This document shows positions 28,276 to 36,945 of a stretch of 64,000 bases of DNA, piece after piece; position 1 is the stretch's first letter; every line of letters begins with the position of its first letter. The stretch lies in NCBI RefSeq assembly GCF_003970675.1, contig NZ_CP034562.1, positions 2,480,001 through 2,544,000 on the forward strand, given 5' to 3'. This DNA comes from Flammeovirga pectinis (lineage in GTDB: Bacteria > Bacteroidota > Bacteroidia > Cytophagales > Flammeovirgaceae). Below the pieces are notes generated by a model, which was not told the origin of the DNA, ran no database searches, and saw nothing but the letters and a program-made list of their open reading frames with translations. The position numbers were made by a program, and so were the translations under genes.

Positions 28276-29088
28276 TTATACAGAAACATTATTCTCTCTT
28301 AAAGCATCGTTTAGAGATGTTTTTCTATTAGTACTTTCTTTACGTTGACCAATAATAATAGCACAACCTACAGAAAATTCTCCTGCTGGGAATTTCTTAG
28401 TATAGCTACCAGGAATTACAACAGAACGTGGAGGTACATAACCTTTGTATTCTACTGGTTCTGGACCTGTAACATCAATAATTTTAGAACTAGCAGTTAA
28501 AGTTACATTTGCACCTAAAACAGCTTCTTTACCAATATGAACACCTTCTACTAGGATACAACGAGATCCAACAAAAGCACCATCTTCTATAATTACAGGA
28601 GCAGCTTGTACTGGTTCTAATACACCACCAACGCCAACACCACCAGAAAGGTGAACATCTTTACCAATTTGTGCACAGCTACCAACAGTTGCCCAAGTAT
28701 CTACCATAGTACCAGAATCAACATAAGCTCCAATATTAACGTAAGAAGGCATCATAATTACACCTTTATTTACGAATGAACCATATCTAGCAATTGCATG
28801 AGGTACTACACGTACACCTTTTGCTGCATAATCAGTTTTTAATGGAATTTTATCATGGAATTCGAATGGACCAACCTTAATTGTTTCCATTTTAGCAAGA
28901 GGGAAAAACATAATTACTGCTTTTTTAACCCACTCGTTAACTTGCCATCCATCGGCTATTGGTTCAGCACATCTTAATGTACCTTTATCTAATTCTTCTA
29001 CAGTTGCTTTAACTGCATCAATATATTCTTGTTGTTCTAATAAAGCACGGTCATCCCACGCTTGCTCAATCAATTGTTGTCTAGTCAT
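28276..29088 (-). CDS. dapD: Tetrahydrodipicolinate N-succinyltransferase
   Basis: 270 residues, the normal length. It transfers succinyl from succinyl-CoA to tetrahydrodipicolinate in the lysine/meso-diaminopimelate pathway. It shows the helical N-terminal domain (LRCAEPIADGWQVNEWVKKA) and then a left-handed beta-helix of hexapeptide repeats (VNIGAYVDSGTMVDTWATVG, CAQIGKDVHLSGGVGVGGVL, VGSRCILVEGVHIGKEAVLG). The C-terminal PRSVVIPGSYTKKFPAGEF is also typical. It is monocistronic, with a TAnnTTTG box about 75 bp upstream and its own terminator. Confidence 0.97.
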   Translation of the reverse strand: MTRQQLIEQAWDDRALLEQQEYIDAVKATVEELDKGTLRCAEPIADGWQVNEWVKKAVIMFFPLAKMETIKVGPFEFHDKIPLKTDYAAKGVRVVPHAIARYGSFVNKGVIMMPSYVNIGAYVDSGTMVDTWATVGSCAQIGKDVHLSGGVGVGGVLEPVQAAPVIIEDGAFVGSRCILVEGVHIGKEAVLGANVTLTASSKIIDVTGPEPVEYKGYVPPRSVVIPGSYTKKFPAGEFSVGCAIIIGQRKESTNRKTSLNDALRENNVSV

Positions 29089-29159
29089 AATCTAACTGTA
29101 ATCTCTTTTATGAGATGTGATAATATTGTGAAAACTCCCAATAATGGTATTAGGAATCG

Positions 29160-29167
29160 CAAAAGTA
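29160..29167 (-). promoter_or_regulatory. Probable dapD -7 promoter box
   Basis: Minus-strand TACTTTTG matches TAnnTTTG exactly, about 72 nt upstream of the dapD start. I find no good -33 TTTG at standard spacing. Confidence 0.5.
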
Positions 29168-29254
29168 ATTAATCCAAATCAATTTTACATAAGGACAAAC
29201 AAACTAAACAAAAATATCACACCATGTTTTAAATAAAACTATTTGTCATAAAAA

Positions 29255-29282
29255 AAACGAGTAATCTTTAAATTACCCGTTT
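29255..29282 (-). terminator. Terminator after the DUF1269 gene
   Basis: 11-bp stem (29255-29265 with 29272-29282) with one G-U on the minus strand and a 6-nt loop, followed by a run of T. Confidence 0.85.
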
Positions 29283-29355
29283 CTTACTATAATTAGTACT
29301 TATATATCCATTTAATAGTAGGTCTAATAAGATTGATTAATTTTCAGAATACTAT

Positions 29356-29913
29356 TTAAGAAACCACTTTTTGTTCTTTCTCAAAGATCTCCCAATCTTT
29401 CTCAAACTTCTCTACTACAGAGTCTGTGAATTGATAATGATGAAGCATTTCTGATTGAGGTTCTAAAACTGCTTCTACTTCTTCTACCCAATCTTCTTCT
29501 ACTACAGCAACAATTGCAGAGCTACCGGGTTTTAGAGATTTCTTGATGTCAGTTAATAAATCATTTGGAATTTTTAGAGCGTCACTGTTTACCCAGCCTG
29601 CTAAAGCTCCTACTCCTAAGCCCGCTGCTACAGAACCTGCAAATACTTCTGCTGCAAATAATGCTGCTCCATAAATTGCACCAACAGGGCCAATTAACAT
29701 TCCTACTAAACCACCTACTACTGCTCCCCAAAAGGCATCTCTCCCTTCGGTATCATGGATAGTAGTTTTACCCGACTCAGATTTACTTACAACAGTGTAA
29801 GCCTTCAAGTCTAGTTCATCTTGCTTTTCTTTTTTAGAAAGCACACTAAATTCGTGGTCTGCAGTTTTTTCATTTTGATAGATTGCGACAATTAGTTTTT
29901 TGTAAGATTTCAT
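29356..29913 (-). CDS. DUF1269-family membrane-associated protein
   Basis: 185 residues. It begins MKSYKKLIVAIYQNEKTA, the usual N-terminus for the family; an upstream in-frame Met at 29979 adds 22 residues that I judge non-coding. A Gly/Ala-rich hydrophobic hairpin (about 65-110: AFWGAVVGGLVGMLIGPVGA, GSVAAGLGVGALAGW) is followed by a soluble part with KKSLKPGSSAIVAVVEEDWV. DUF1269 proteins are small stress-associated proteins with a glycine-zipper-like segment; their function is not established. It stands alone between the GHL10 gene and dapD. Confidence 0.8.
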   Translation of the reverse strand: MKSYKKLIVAIYQNEKTADHEFSVLSKKEKQDELDLKAYTVVSKSESGKTTIHDTEGRDAFWGAVVGGLVGMLIGPVGAIYGAALFAAEVFAGSVAAGLGVGALAGWVNSDALKIPNDLLTDIKKSLKPGSSAIVAVVEEDWVEEVEAVLEPQSEMLHHYQFTDSVVEKFEKDWEIFEKEQKVVS

Positions 29914-30000
29914 TTCGGTAAAGTTAAAAGTTAGATGATATGTATTTTTTACACTTACAACTTCGTTAACTTTTACCACTTTTTAGATGACCGTCGTCAC

Positions 30001-31656
30001 CTAATTAACTTCTTTAATCATTGTAATTCCTTGGCTATCAACCACTCTATCAACAACTTCCCAAGTAGCTTTTAAAATTGCTTCATTTAATTCAACAATC
30101 ATATCTTCATTAAAAGGAGCTGGAAGTATTACATTTTGTTCTTTTGGGTAAATTGGTAAAACTGCTTCACTCTCGTTATGTATTCTATCTAATGCAGAAA
30201 TTAAATAAGTGTATTTTTCTAGATCTAAAGATCGCTTATCAATATAAGAAGATACGTTACCAGATAGTATACACAGTATTTCCCTTGGGTCATTAATGTT
30301 AGGTAGTTTACCCGCTTTTGTAGAATAGATAACATAACTTGTTGCTAAATCTCCATCCTCTGCAACTAAAGAATTTTGCCATTTTAATTCTATTCCCTCA
30401 TCTCCTACAGCTATTGATGGCTTTTCTGGTGGATTAGGATTTGTACCATCAATCCAAGGCATTAATGGTAATAATGCAGGCACCTTATAAATATTTTTTA
30501 GAGAATCTGCCATTCCTCCTTGGTTATAAAGTAGTGATGTTGAATTGTAAAAAACACTACCATGTATCTGTTCTGATGATCTTGTATGATACAATTGAGA
30601 AGGCATTTCTGAATTATCTCTCCATCCTTTTTCTAAACTTGTCTGCACTCTGTAAGTTGCATGCCCTGCATAAAGATGTCTCCCAAATGAGTTCTCTGAC
30701 CACCATGTAATCAACTCTTTAAAAGGAATATTTCTATGTTTTGTACTTTGATACGCCTGAGGTGCTACGTAATCAATCCATCCATTTTGTAACCACAAGC
30801 GAACATCCGCATATAAATGATCATATGATGTATAACCCGACCTTGTTGGTGAACCATTTTGATCGTCTCTTACATTTCGCCAAACTCCATAAGGACTCAC
30901 TCCAAATTTTAACGATGGTCTTTTTTCAATAATTAAAGCATGAATATCTTCTATGAATGTATTGACATTTGCTCTCCTCCAATCACGAATACTCTCATTA
31001 CCTGCTCTATATTTTCTGTAAGCTGCTCTATCTGCCTTAATTTCACCATGGTCTGGATATGGATAGAAGTAATCATCAAAATGTAAAGCATCTATATCAT
31101 AATTAGAAATTATTTCTTCTATTACAGACTCAATATATTTTCTTGCTGCTGGAATACCAGGGTTTAGAATAGCCAAATTATGGTATTTCAATATCCATTC
31201 TGGATGCTTTTTGTAAACATGGTCTGAAGACACTTTTACAGATTGAATGTTTGTAACTGCTCTAAAAGGATTTACCCAAGCATGAAATTCCATTCCTCTT
31301 TTATGTGTTTCAGCAATCATGAATGCCAAAGGATCATAAAATGGTTTAGGCGCCTCTCCCATCTTACCCGATAAAGAAGAACACCAAGGCTCTATATTAC
31401 TCGGATAAATAACATCTGCACTTGAACGTACTTGTACAATTACTGCATTTATACCTCGCTTCTGATGGAAATCTAATAACGAGATAAAATCCTCTTTTTG
31501 CTGATCTGCAGAATCTTTTTCGCTATAAGGCCAATCAATAGCATTTAAAGTTGCTACCCATACACCCCTAAACTCTCTTTTTTGAACCGACGTTTCTTGT
31601 GCAAAACATAAGGAAGATGCCGTTAAAAAAATAATATTTAAAAAAAAATGCCTCAT
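30001..31656 (-). CDS. GHL10 (DUF187) family glycoside hydrolase, secreted
   Basis: 551 residues from the chosen start. KREFRGVWVATLNAIDWPYS opens a TIM barrel of the YngK/DUF187 class, with GINAVIVQVRSSADVIYPS, GMEFHAWVNPFRA, YDIDALHFDDYFYPYP and APQAYQST at the expected strand ends; catalytic acids are probably among the FDDYF and following acidic residues. A fibronectin-III-like part follows (about 440-540). The start at 31656 is preferred because MRHFFLNIIFLTASSLCFAQ is a clean signal peptide; the longer frame to 31755 overlaps the divergent lipoprotein gene. The substrate is probably a cell-wall or extracellular glycan, not determinable here. Confidence 0.9.
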   Translation of the reverse strand: MRHFFLNIIFLTASSLCFAQETSVQKREFRGVWVATLNAIDWPYSEKDSADQQKEDFISLLDFHQKRGINAVIVQVRSSADVIYPSNIEPWCSSLSGKMGEAPKPFYDPLAFMIAETHKRGMEFHAWVNPFRAVTNIQSVKVSSDHVYKKHPEWILKYHNLAILNPGIPAARKYIESVIEEIISNYDIDALHFDDYFYPYPDHGEIKADRAAYRKYRAGNESIRDWRRANVNTFIEDIHALIIEKRPSLKFGVSPYGVWRNVRDDQNGSPTRSGYTSYDHLYADVRLWLQNGWIDYVAPQAYQSTKHRNIPFKELITWWSENSFGRHLYAGHATYRVQTSLEKGWRDNSEMPSQLYHTRSSEQIHGSVFYNSTSLLYNQGGMADSLKNIYKVPALLPLMPWIDGTNPNPPEKPSIAVGDEGIELKWQNSLVAEDGDLATSYVIYSTKAGKLPNINDPREILCILSGNVSSYIDKRSLDLEKYTYLISALDRIHNESEAVLPIYPKEQNVILPAPFNEDMIVELNEAILKATWEVVDRVVDSQGITMIKEVN

Positions 31657-31703
31657 CTGTAATGATTGTTGTAGTTGGAAGTAGAGGGATAGAAAGTTTT
31701 TAA

Positions 31704-31711
31704 TAAATTTG
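31704..31711 (+). promoter_or_regulatory. -7 box for the lipoprotein gene
   Basis: TAAATTTG matches TAnnTTTG, 22 nt before the ATG at 31734, giving a leader of about 15 nt and supporting that start. No clear -33 box. Confidence 0.5.
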
Positions 31712-31720
31712 CTGTATTGA

Positions 31721-31728
31721 CAAAAATA
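31721..31728 (-). promoter_or_regulatory. -7 box for the GHL10 gene
   Basis: Minus-strand TATTTTTG, 64 nt upstream of the start at 31656. It lies about 10 bp from the opposing box, so the two divergent promoters overlap. Confidence 0.5.
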
Positions 31729-31733
31729 GTAAC

Positions 31734-32306
31734 ATGCAGCAAAAGTTGAACACAAATCTAAATTTAATCTATATTTTTTTATTTTTAACTATTGGATTTC
31801 AAGGTTGTGAATTCTTTGGACTTGACAAAGAATTAGATGACCTAACAATTCAAGATTTAGAATTAGAATCTACAAGTAAATTTTTATACCTCACACCACA
31901 AGGTGAATGGCATGACCCCGTTGGCATAGAATACCTTAATACAAGAGATAGTGTTTTTGATAAACTCTTTCTTGATTATAATAAAACAAAAAATGCCGAC
32001 TTTCAGAGGCTTACACTTTCTGTTGATTTCCCTTCAGATTCTTCTTTACTTTCATTAGATTCTATTGAAGTTTTTATTGAAAATGCAAAAGATGAAAAGT
32101 ATAAGCTCGGATATTTATATGATATTCCTAACACCACTACCGAAAAAAGCTTAGACCTCATTATTGAGAATAACGCATCTGTAGTCGGAAATATTTTAAA
32201 AGACTCTGTAGTATATTTTAAACCAAGGTTTCATTTTAGAATAACTGTAAGAAGTGATTCGATGAAATTTAAGGTGCAGGGTGATTATTCAATCACTGGA
32301 CAATAA
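31734..32306 (+). CDS. Hypothetical lipoprotein
   Basis: 190 residues with a lipoprotein signal: a hydrophobic run followed by FLTIGFQGC, so the mature Cys is about residue 25. The body alternates beta strands and acidic turns (LTLSVDFPSDSSLLSLDSIE, YLYDIPNTTTEKSL, FRITVRSDSMKFKVQGDY), suggesting a small beta-sandwich. I recognise no family; it is not obviously GldH. It is divergent from the GHL10 gene and followed by a terminator. Confidence 0.7.
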   Translation: MQQKLNTNLNLIYIFLFLTIGFQGCEFFGLDKELDDLTIQDLELESTSKFLYLTPQGEWHDPVGIEYLNTRDSVFDKLFLDYNKTKNADFQRLTLSVDFPSDSSLLSLDSIEVFIENAKDEKYKLGYLYDIPNTTTEKSLDLIIENNASVVGNILKDSVVYFKPRFHFRITVRSDSMKFKVQGDYSITGQ

Positions 32307-32309
32307 TTA

Positions 32310-32339
32310 AAAAAGATAATCTATTAAGGTTATCTTTTT
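32310..32339 (+). terminator. Terminator after the lipoprotein gene
   Basis: 10-bp AT-rich stem AAAAAGATAA/TTATCTTTTT with a 10-nt loop, 4 bp past the stop, followed by T-rich sequence. Confidence 0.7.
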
Positions 32340-32376
32340 ATTTTTAAGATTAAACCAACCTCAATTATTTTAAATA

Positions 32377-34740
32377 ATGAATAAATCAATCATTTTATTA
32401 AGCCTATCCTTATTTTTCTTTACTAACCTTTTACTAGCTCAAGATAATCAGAGTGTATTAACTTTTGATGAGATTATGAGTGGTGAAACCTATATTGGTC
32501 ATTCTCCACATAGTCCATTCTGGGCAAAAGACAGTGAGACAATTTATTTCTACTGGAATAAAGAGAACAAAGCGTATGACGACCTTTATAAAGTGGATGT
32601 TAAATCTAAAAAATATGTAAAGGTTACGGTAGAAGAACAAAAGTCGCTACCTACTGCAAATGGTGAATGGAATAAGAATCATTCTAAAAAATTATACATT
32701 AAAGCCGGAAATATATTTATCTACGACTTTAAAAAAGGCCTACAAAAGCAAATAACAAATACGCTTGATAAAAAATCAAACGTTTTCTTTTTAGACAATG
32801 AGAATACTATTAGTTATACATCAAATGGTAATGTGTTTATAGTTGATTTAAACAAGGGTATAACAACTCAAGTATCAAATTTTACTGCAGGTTCTAAAAA
32901 AGAAGAAGCTAAATTATCTCCTCAAAATCAATTTTTACACGATCAACAAGTAGAATTATTCGAAATCGTTAGAAAAAGAGAAGATAGATCAGAAGAAAAA
33001 AAAGAACATGCTGAGCGTTTAGAAATACAACAACCTTCGAAAATATATTTAGGAAAGAAATATCTATGGAAAGCACAGTTAAGTAATGATGCTTCGCATA
33101 TTGTTTATTCTTTAGGGAAAAGAGCTGGAAACTTTGCAACTGAAATGCCTGTTTGGGTAGAAGGAACTGGTTATGTAAAGATGCAAAATGCACGTCCGAA
33201 AGTAGGTAGCCCAGAAGATACTTATACAAATTTTATTTTTGATGTAAAAGGTGATTCAACAATAGAAATTGATCTTACAACTTTAGAAGGCATCTATGAT
33301 ACGCCAAAATATTATGAAGAATACCCAGAATTAGAAAAAGGTAAATCAGATAAAATGAGAGATGTAGTGATGCATACTCCTACGTTTTCTAAAACTACTA
33401 ATTATGCTATTGCGGATGTGAGAGCGTACGACAATAAAGATAGATGGATCATTTTAATAAACCTTTCAGACGGTTCTGTTACGCAAATTGACAGACAACA
33501 TGATGATGCATGGATTGGTGGACCTGGTATTAGTGGTTGGAATTTTTGGATTCCTGAATTAAAGTGGATCAATGAAAACACATTCTGGTACCAATCTGAA
33601 GACGATGGCTATTCCCATATCTATACTTATAATGTAAGCAGTAAAGAAAAAAGACAGTTAACAAAAGGAAATTTTGAGGTACATGGTGTAAAGTTATCCA
33701 ACGACAGAAAATCCTTTTATGTAACTGCAAATAAGGAACACCCAGGGAGTATGCAATTGTATAAATTAGATATTGCCTCTACAAACCTAACTAAAATTAC
33801 AAACCAAGAAGGTAAACACGAGGCTGTATTATCTCCTGATGAGAAATACATTGTTGATAGATATTCATTTAGTAATAAACCTTGGGAACTTTACCTTCAA
33901 CAAAATAAGGTGAATGCAACGCCTGTTCAGTTAACTTCTTCTACAACAAAAGCTTTTGATGCATACAAATGGAGAAGTCCTGAAGTTGTAACTTTTAAAG
34001 CTGAAGATAATAAAGATGTACATGCTAGATTATACAAGCCCACATCAGAGAAGGACCTTCATAAAGCCGTAATATTTGTACATGGTGCTGGTTACCTTCA
34101 AAACGCACATAAATGGTGGAGTGTATATTACAGAGAATATATGTTTCATAACATGTTAGTTGATAACGGTTATACTGTTTTAGATATTGATTTTAGAGCT
34201 TCTGAAGGATACGGCAGTGAATGGAGAACAGCTATTTATAGAGATATGGGTGGTAAAGACCTTTCTGATCAGGTAGATGGTGCTAAATTTTTGGTTGAGC
34301 AACATGGTGTGAATGCCGAAAAAATAGGTATCTATGGAGGTTCTTACGGTGGGTTTATTACAATGATGGCAATGTTTAAAGAAGGAGATACTTTCCAAGC
34401 AGGTGCTGCTATACGCTCCGTTACAGATTGGGCACATTACAACCATCCTTATACTTCTAATATATTAAATACACCTGCATTTGATCCAATAGCCTACAAA
34501 AGAAGCTCTCCTATTTACCTTGCAGAAGGTTTAAAAGGAGATTTACTAATTCTACATGGTATGGTAGATGATAATGTCCAATTTTCTGATGTTGTGCGTT
34601 TATCACAACGCTTAATAGAACTCAAAAAAGAAAATTGGAATATGGCAATTTACCCAATAGAACCTCACGGTTTTAAAGAAACTAGTAGTTGGATAGATGA
34701 ATACAAAAGGATATTCAATCTTTTCCAATCAAAACTTTAA
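32377..34740 (+). CDS. S9-family serine peptidase (prolyl oligopeptidase / DPP-IV-like)
   Basis: 787 residues, exported (signal peptide ending FTNLLLAQ). The first ~540 residues form a beta-propeller of the DPP-IV/TolB-like type (HSPFWAKDSETIYFYWN, ISYTSNGNVFIVDL). The C-terminal alpha/beta hydrolase holds the catalytic triad: Ser656 in YGGSYGGF, Asp731 or 732 in HGMVDDNVQF and His764 in EPHGFKE. Such periplasmic enzymes remove dipeptides or cleave after proline during peptide nutrition. It is monocistronic, with strong terminators before and after. Confidence 0.93.
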   Translation: MNKSIILLSLSLFFFTNLLLAQDNQSVLTFDEIMSGETYIGHSPHSPFWAKDSETIYFYWNKENKAYDDLYKVDVKSKKYVKVTVEEQKSLPTANGEWNKNHSKKLYIKAGNIFIYDFKKGLQKQITNTLDKKSNVFFLDNENTISYTSNGNVFIVDLNKGITTQVSNFTAGSKKEEAKLSPQNQFLHDQQVELFEIVRKREDRSEEKKEHAERLEIQQPSKIYLGKKYLWKAQLSNDASHIVYSLGKRAGNFATEMPVWVEGTGYVKMQNARPKVGSPEDTYTNFIFDVKGDSTIEIDLTTLEGIYDTPKYYEEYPELEKGKSDKMRDVVMHTPTFSKTTNYAIADVRAYDNKDRWIILINLSDGSVTQIDRQHDDAWIGGPGISGWNFWIPELKWINENTFWYQSEDDGYSHIYTYNVSSKEKRQLTKGNFEVHGVKLSNDRKSFYVTANKEHPGSMQLYKLDIASTNLTKITNQEGKHEAVLSPDEKYIVDRYSFSNKPWELYLQQNKVNATPVQLTSSTTKAFDAYKWRSPEVVTFKAEDNKDVHARLYKPTSEKDLHKAVIFVHGAGYLQNAHKWWSVYYREYMFHNMLVDNGYTVLDIDFRASEGYGSEWRTAIYRDMGGKDLSDQVDGAKFLVEQHGVNAEKIGIYGGSYGGFITMMAMFKEGDTFQAGAAIRSVTDWAHYNHPYTSNILNTPAFDPIAYKRSSPIYLAEGLKGDLLILHGMVDDNVQFSDVVRLSQRLIELKKENWNMAIYPIEPHGFKETSSWIDEYKRIFNLFQSKL

Positions 34741-34743
34741 TTA

Positions 34744-34777
34744 AAAACAGCTACCACGTAAAAATGGTAGCTGTTTT
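34744..34777 (+). terminator. Terminator after the S9 peptidase gene
   Basis: Perfect 13-bp stem AAAACAGCTACCA/TGGTAGCTGTTTT with an 8-nt loop, followed by a short T run. Confidence 0.88.
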
Positions 34778-34929
34778 GCTATACTTTAATTCTTAGTATT
34801 ATTCTAATTTACTGTATCAAGACTACCTATAATATCCAAATTAAAGTACTCATTTAATACAAAGGGTAGTTATTTTTAGTAGATTAGATAATAATTTCTA
34901 CATTTTTCAAGTTCTTATAATATCACAAA

Positions 34930-35166
34930 ATGGAATCTACAGAAATACATAAATTAGATTGCAGTAACTTAAACTGCCCAATGCCCATCGTTAAAATAGC
35001 TAAGAAATTTAGAGATATAAATTTAGGTGAGCAAGTAGAAGTAAAAGCAACGGACCCTGCATTTAAAGCAGATATTGAAGCTTGGATAAGAAAAACTTCA
35101 CAAAAGCTAATTTCGTTCACAGAAGAAGGAAAATCAAAAATTGCTATTATTGAAAAAATAAAATAA
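34930..35166 (+). CDS. TusA-family sulfurtransferase
   Basis: 78 residues, the normal size. The TusA motif LDCSNLNCPMPIVKIAKKF is present, with the persulfide-carrying Cys in the CPMP sequence at about residue 17. The rest has the short alpha/beta fold (LGEQVEVKATDPAFKADIEA) of the SirA-like family. It relays sulfane sulfur between proteins. It is the first gene of an operon; the DsrE-like gene follows after 21 bp and a PP2C-type phosphatase after another 9 bp. This neighbourhood suggests a role in sulfur signalling or redox sensing rather than tRNA thiolation. Confidence 0.88.
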   Translation: MESTEIHKLDCSNLNCPMPIVKIAKKFRDINLGEQVEVKATDPAFKADIEAWIRKTSQKLISFTEEGKSKIAIIEKIK

Positions 35167-35187
35167 CAAACCTATTCTCTTGCTACT

Positions 35188-35796
35188 ATGGAATTCAACG
35201 ACCCCAAATTAAAAGAATATATTGATCAGTTAGTTGATGAAAAACTTTCTGAAAAAACAAAAGAGTTTAGTGCTCAATTTGATACTATTCAAAATACACT
35301 AGCTACCTTAAAAGCGGCTCCGCAAACAACTGAAAAAGTAACAATGCTTGTTACAAGTTTTGAGTTAGATAAAATTATGCCGGCATTTATTATTGCTAAT
35401 GGTGCTGCTAGTTTTGGAATGGATGTTACACTCTTTTTTACTTTATGGGGAATTAATGCCCTAAAAGATAAAAGTGTTTATTCTGGTAAAACTATTAAGG
35501 AGAAATTAATTACTATGATGTTACCAAGTACGCCTCAGACAACAACCATTTCTAGGTTGAATATGTTGGGTGTTGGTACAGAAATGATGAAGATGATGAT
35601 GAAAGAAAACAACATCGAAACTTTACCAGACCTAATTGATTTATCTGTAGAAATGGGTGCAAAATTAATTGCCTGCCAAATGACAATGGGAATGATGGGT
35701 ATTACTACTGAAGAAATACGTAAAGATGTTGAATTTGGAGGGGTAGCTACATACATTGAAGAAGCCTCTGACGCTACTATTACATTAACGTTCTAA
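35188..35796 (+). CDS. DsrE/DsrF/DrsH-like family protein
   Basis: 202 residues. After an N-terminal helical segment (1-50), the DsrE-like fold is recognisable: VTMLVTSFELDKIMPAFIIA, GMDVTLFFTLWGINALKD, LPDLIDLSVEMGAKLIACQM. The last of these carries the conserved Cys used for persulfide transfer. The C-terminus GGVATYIEEASDATITLTF is typical of the DrsH group. It pairs with the TusA-like protein encoded 21 bp upstream, a common sulfur-relay partnership. The following gene starts only 9 bp downstream. Confidence 0.88.
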   Translation: MEFNDPKLKEYIDQLVDEKLSEKTKEFSAQFDTIQNTLATLKAAPQTTEKVTMLVTSFELDKIMPAFIIANGAASFGMDVTLFFTLWGINALKDKSVYSGKTIKEKLITMMLPSTPQTTTISRLNMLGVGTEMMKMMMKENNIETLPDLIDLSVEMGAKLIACQMTMGMMGITTEEIRKDVEFGGVATYIEEASDATITLTF

Positions 35797-35805
35797 GATC
35801 TACTT

Positions 35806-36882
35806 ATGAATATTGCTGCATTACAAAAAAAGGTTAAAGAACTTGAAGCTTTAATTACAGAAAAAGATAGACAGATAAAGGAATTAAAGGAGAGTGAAAC
35901 GGCACTTGCAGATGCAAATGTGCGTATTGCTGAACTCTTCATGAATTTAGAAGATGCACAAGAAAGTATAATTGATCAAAAATATGAAATTCAAATTCAG
36001 AATGAAGAGCTGTCTGAAAACCTTGAAGAGTTAACTTTAATAAATGAGCAACTTAGTATTGCCCAAACGCTAAATGAGAACCTTCATAAACATAAACTTC
36101 AATCTGATATAATAAAAAGGGCACACGAAAAAGTATTGAGCAGTATACATTATGCTCAAAATATTCAGAAAAGTATTTTCCCTTCTTCTAAAACATTAAG
36201 AGATAACTTCCCTAGCTATTTTAAAGTTTTTTACCCTAAAGATCTTGTTGGAGGCGATTTTTACTGGACTGCTAAAGTCAATAATAAGAAAATTTTAGTA
36301 GTTGCAGATTGTACTGGACATGGAGTACCTGGTGCATTTATGACCTTAATTGCAATTACTTTACTAGAACGCTTTGTCTGTGTTCAGAAAATCACAGACC
36401 CTAAAGAGATCAATAGAAATATTGATAAAGCGATAATAAAACTCCTTAAACAAGAAACAGAAAAGAGTAACCGAGATAGTATAGACCTTACTATTCTTGT
36501 TGAAGATGATAAAGAAAATACAATCACTATTTCTAGTGCAAAACGCCCGTATTTAAAAGTTAGTAATAACGAAATCACTCAGATAAAAGGAGATAGAAAC
36601 CCTATTGGAGATACTACAGTGGCTATGAAAAAATTCACAAATCATATCTACAATAAAGAAATTGGTGATCGATACTACCTATTTTCTGATGGCATCACAG
36701 ATCAATTTGGAGGACCTCAAGACAAGAAATTAGGTTCTAAAAATTTAATCAAATTCCTTACTTCAATTCAAGAAAAACCATTTTTCCAACAACAAAGTGA
36801 TTTGGAAGAGTTCTTAAACAAATGGATGAAAAATCAACAACAAATTGATGATATCGTATTTTTTGGTTTAGAATTATCATAA
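35806..36882 (+). CDS. SpoIIE-type PP2C serine phosphatase with coiled-coil N-terminus
   Basis: 358 residues. Residues 1-120 are a long coiled coil (ALITEKDRQIKELKESETAL, ENLEELTLINEQL). Residues ~145-357 are a SpoIIE/PP2C domain: DLVGGDFYWTAKV, ILVVADCTGHGVPGAFMTL with the metal-binding Asp and Gly, YYLFSDGITDQFGG and a final DDIVFFGLEL. Such phosphatases dephosphorylate anti-anti-sigma-like partners. No receiver, PAS or HAMP domain is fused, so the coiled coil probably mediates partner binding. It is the third gene of the TusA-DsrE operon, an unusual link between sulfur relay and phospho-signalling. Confidence 0.92.
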   Translation: MNIAALQKKVKELEALITEKDRQIKELKESETALADANVRIAELFMNLEDAQESIIDQKYEIQIQNEELSENLEELTLINEQLSIAQTLNENLHKHKLQSDIIKRAHEKVLSSIHYAQNIQKSIFPSSKTLRDNFPSYFKVFYPKDLVGGDFYWTAKVNNKKILVVADCTGHGVPGAFMTLIAITLLERFVCVQKITDPKEINRNIDKAIIKLLKQETEKSNRDSIDLTILVEDDKENTITISSAKRPYLKVSNNEITQIKGDRNPIGDTTVAMKKFTNHIYNKEIGDRYYLFSDGITDQFGGPQDKKLGSKNLIKFLTSIQEKPFFQQQSDLEEFLNKWMKNQQQIDDIVFFGLELS

Positions 36883-36885
36883 AAA

Positions 36886-36915
36886 AAGTAGATGTCATCT
36901 AAAATGAATCTACTT
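36886..36915. terminator. Bidirectional terminator between the phosphatase and the OMP gene
   Basis: 8-bp stem AAGTAGAT/ATCTACTT with a 14-nt loop between convergent genes, with A-rich flank on one side and a T-rich stretch on the other. Confidence 0.7.
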
Positions 36916-36945
36916 CCTTTTCTTCTTTTTTATATTCTTTTCAGA

